Part shown: piece after piece, positions 13,263 to 13,279 of the stretch | Position numbering within the stretch: position 1 is the stretch's first letter | Layout: every line of letters starts with the position of its first letter | Source of the DNA: Eubacterium sp. | GTDB lineage: Bacteria > Bacillota > Clostridia > Lachnospirales > Lachnospiraceae | Direction: 5' to 3' | Assembly (NCBI GenBank): GCA_024681495.1 | Contig: JAILAS010000039.1 | Location: 1 to 13,279, forward strand | DNA: 13,279 nt | Translations under genes and position numbers: made by a program | The notes under the pieces: generated by a model | Told to the model about the DNA's origin: nothing | The model's database searches: none | The model's input: the letters and a program-made list of their open reading frames with translations, nothing else

Positions 13263-13279
13263 GAATAAAAAAGAACAAC

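Noticed and set aside
12675..13268. 197-residue plus-strand frame opposite the first secreted-protein gene
   Set aside because: It covers the region encoding the signal peptide and N-terminal half on the other strand, has no ribosome-binding site and resembles no protein family. The minus-strand gene is supported by an AAGGAGG site and a paralogue.

Overview
The window reads as a chromosomal segment of a Gram-positive (monoderm), probably anaerobic bacterium of the Bacillota, perhaps a gut or rumen Clostridia lineage. The reasons are canonical AAGGAGG ribosome-binding sites, an L-G-G-C lipobox on a protein that belongs outside a single membrane, a Leu-x-x-Gly heptad-repeat lipoprotein paired with an MMPL pump, and a flavin/iron-sulfur enoate reductase of the oxygen-sensitive kind. 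Genes are GC-rich except for the right end. The species cannot be named from sequence alone.

Layout: (1) positions 1-4740 hold a minus-strand operon of an MMPL/RND-type exporter followed by a heptad-repeat lipoprotein, ending in a rho-independent terminator at the left edge. (2) A divergent TetR regulator lies at 4741-5421. The gap between it and the pump contains five copies of one palindrome, TGAC-N5-GTCA, that overlap both divergent promoters. (3) A stand-alone patatin-like phospholipase lies at 5536-6465, bounded by a terminator on each side. (4) Positions 6508-9266 hold a minus-strand operon of an old-yellow-enzyme/4Fe-4S/FAD reductase and a short-chain dehydrogenase, with a divergent LysR regulator at 9438-10349. 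(5) Positions 10481-13250 hold a minus-strand tandem pair of paralogous secreted proteins of unknown function, translationally coupled, AT-richer than the rest and rich in Tyr/Lys/Thr.

How it may work: TetR probably represses itself and the exporter operon through the operator array, and the lipoprotein is likely an extracellular partner of the pump. The LysR regulator probably controls the reductase/SDR operon, which looks suited to reducing an activated C=C bond and an associated carbonyl on an unknown substrate. The patatin is an intracellular lipid hydrolase with no firm operon link. Two plus-strand genes (TetR and patatin) have no Shine-Dalgarno sequence and a -10 box spaced so that transcription would begin at the ATG itself, so both look leaderless. 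The remaining six genes have good ribosome-binding sites. The least explained items are the tandem secreted proteins and the pump-lipoprotein pair. No RNA genes, insertion sequences, CRISPR arrays or phage genes are visible.
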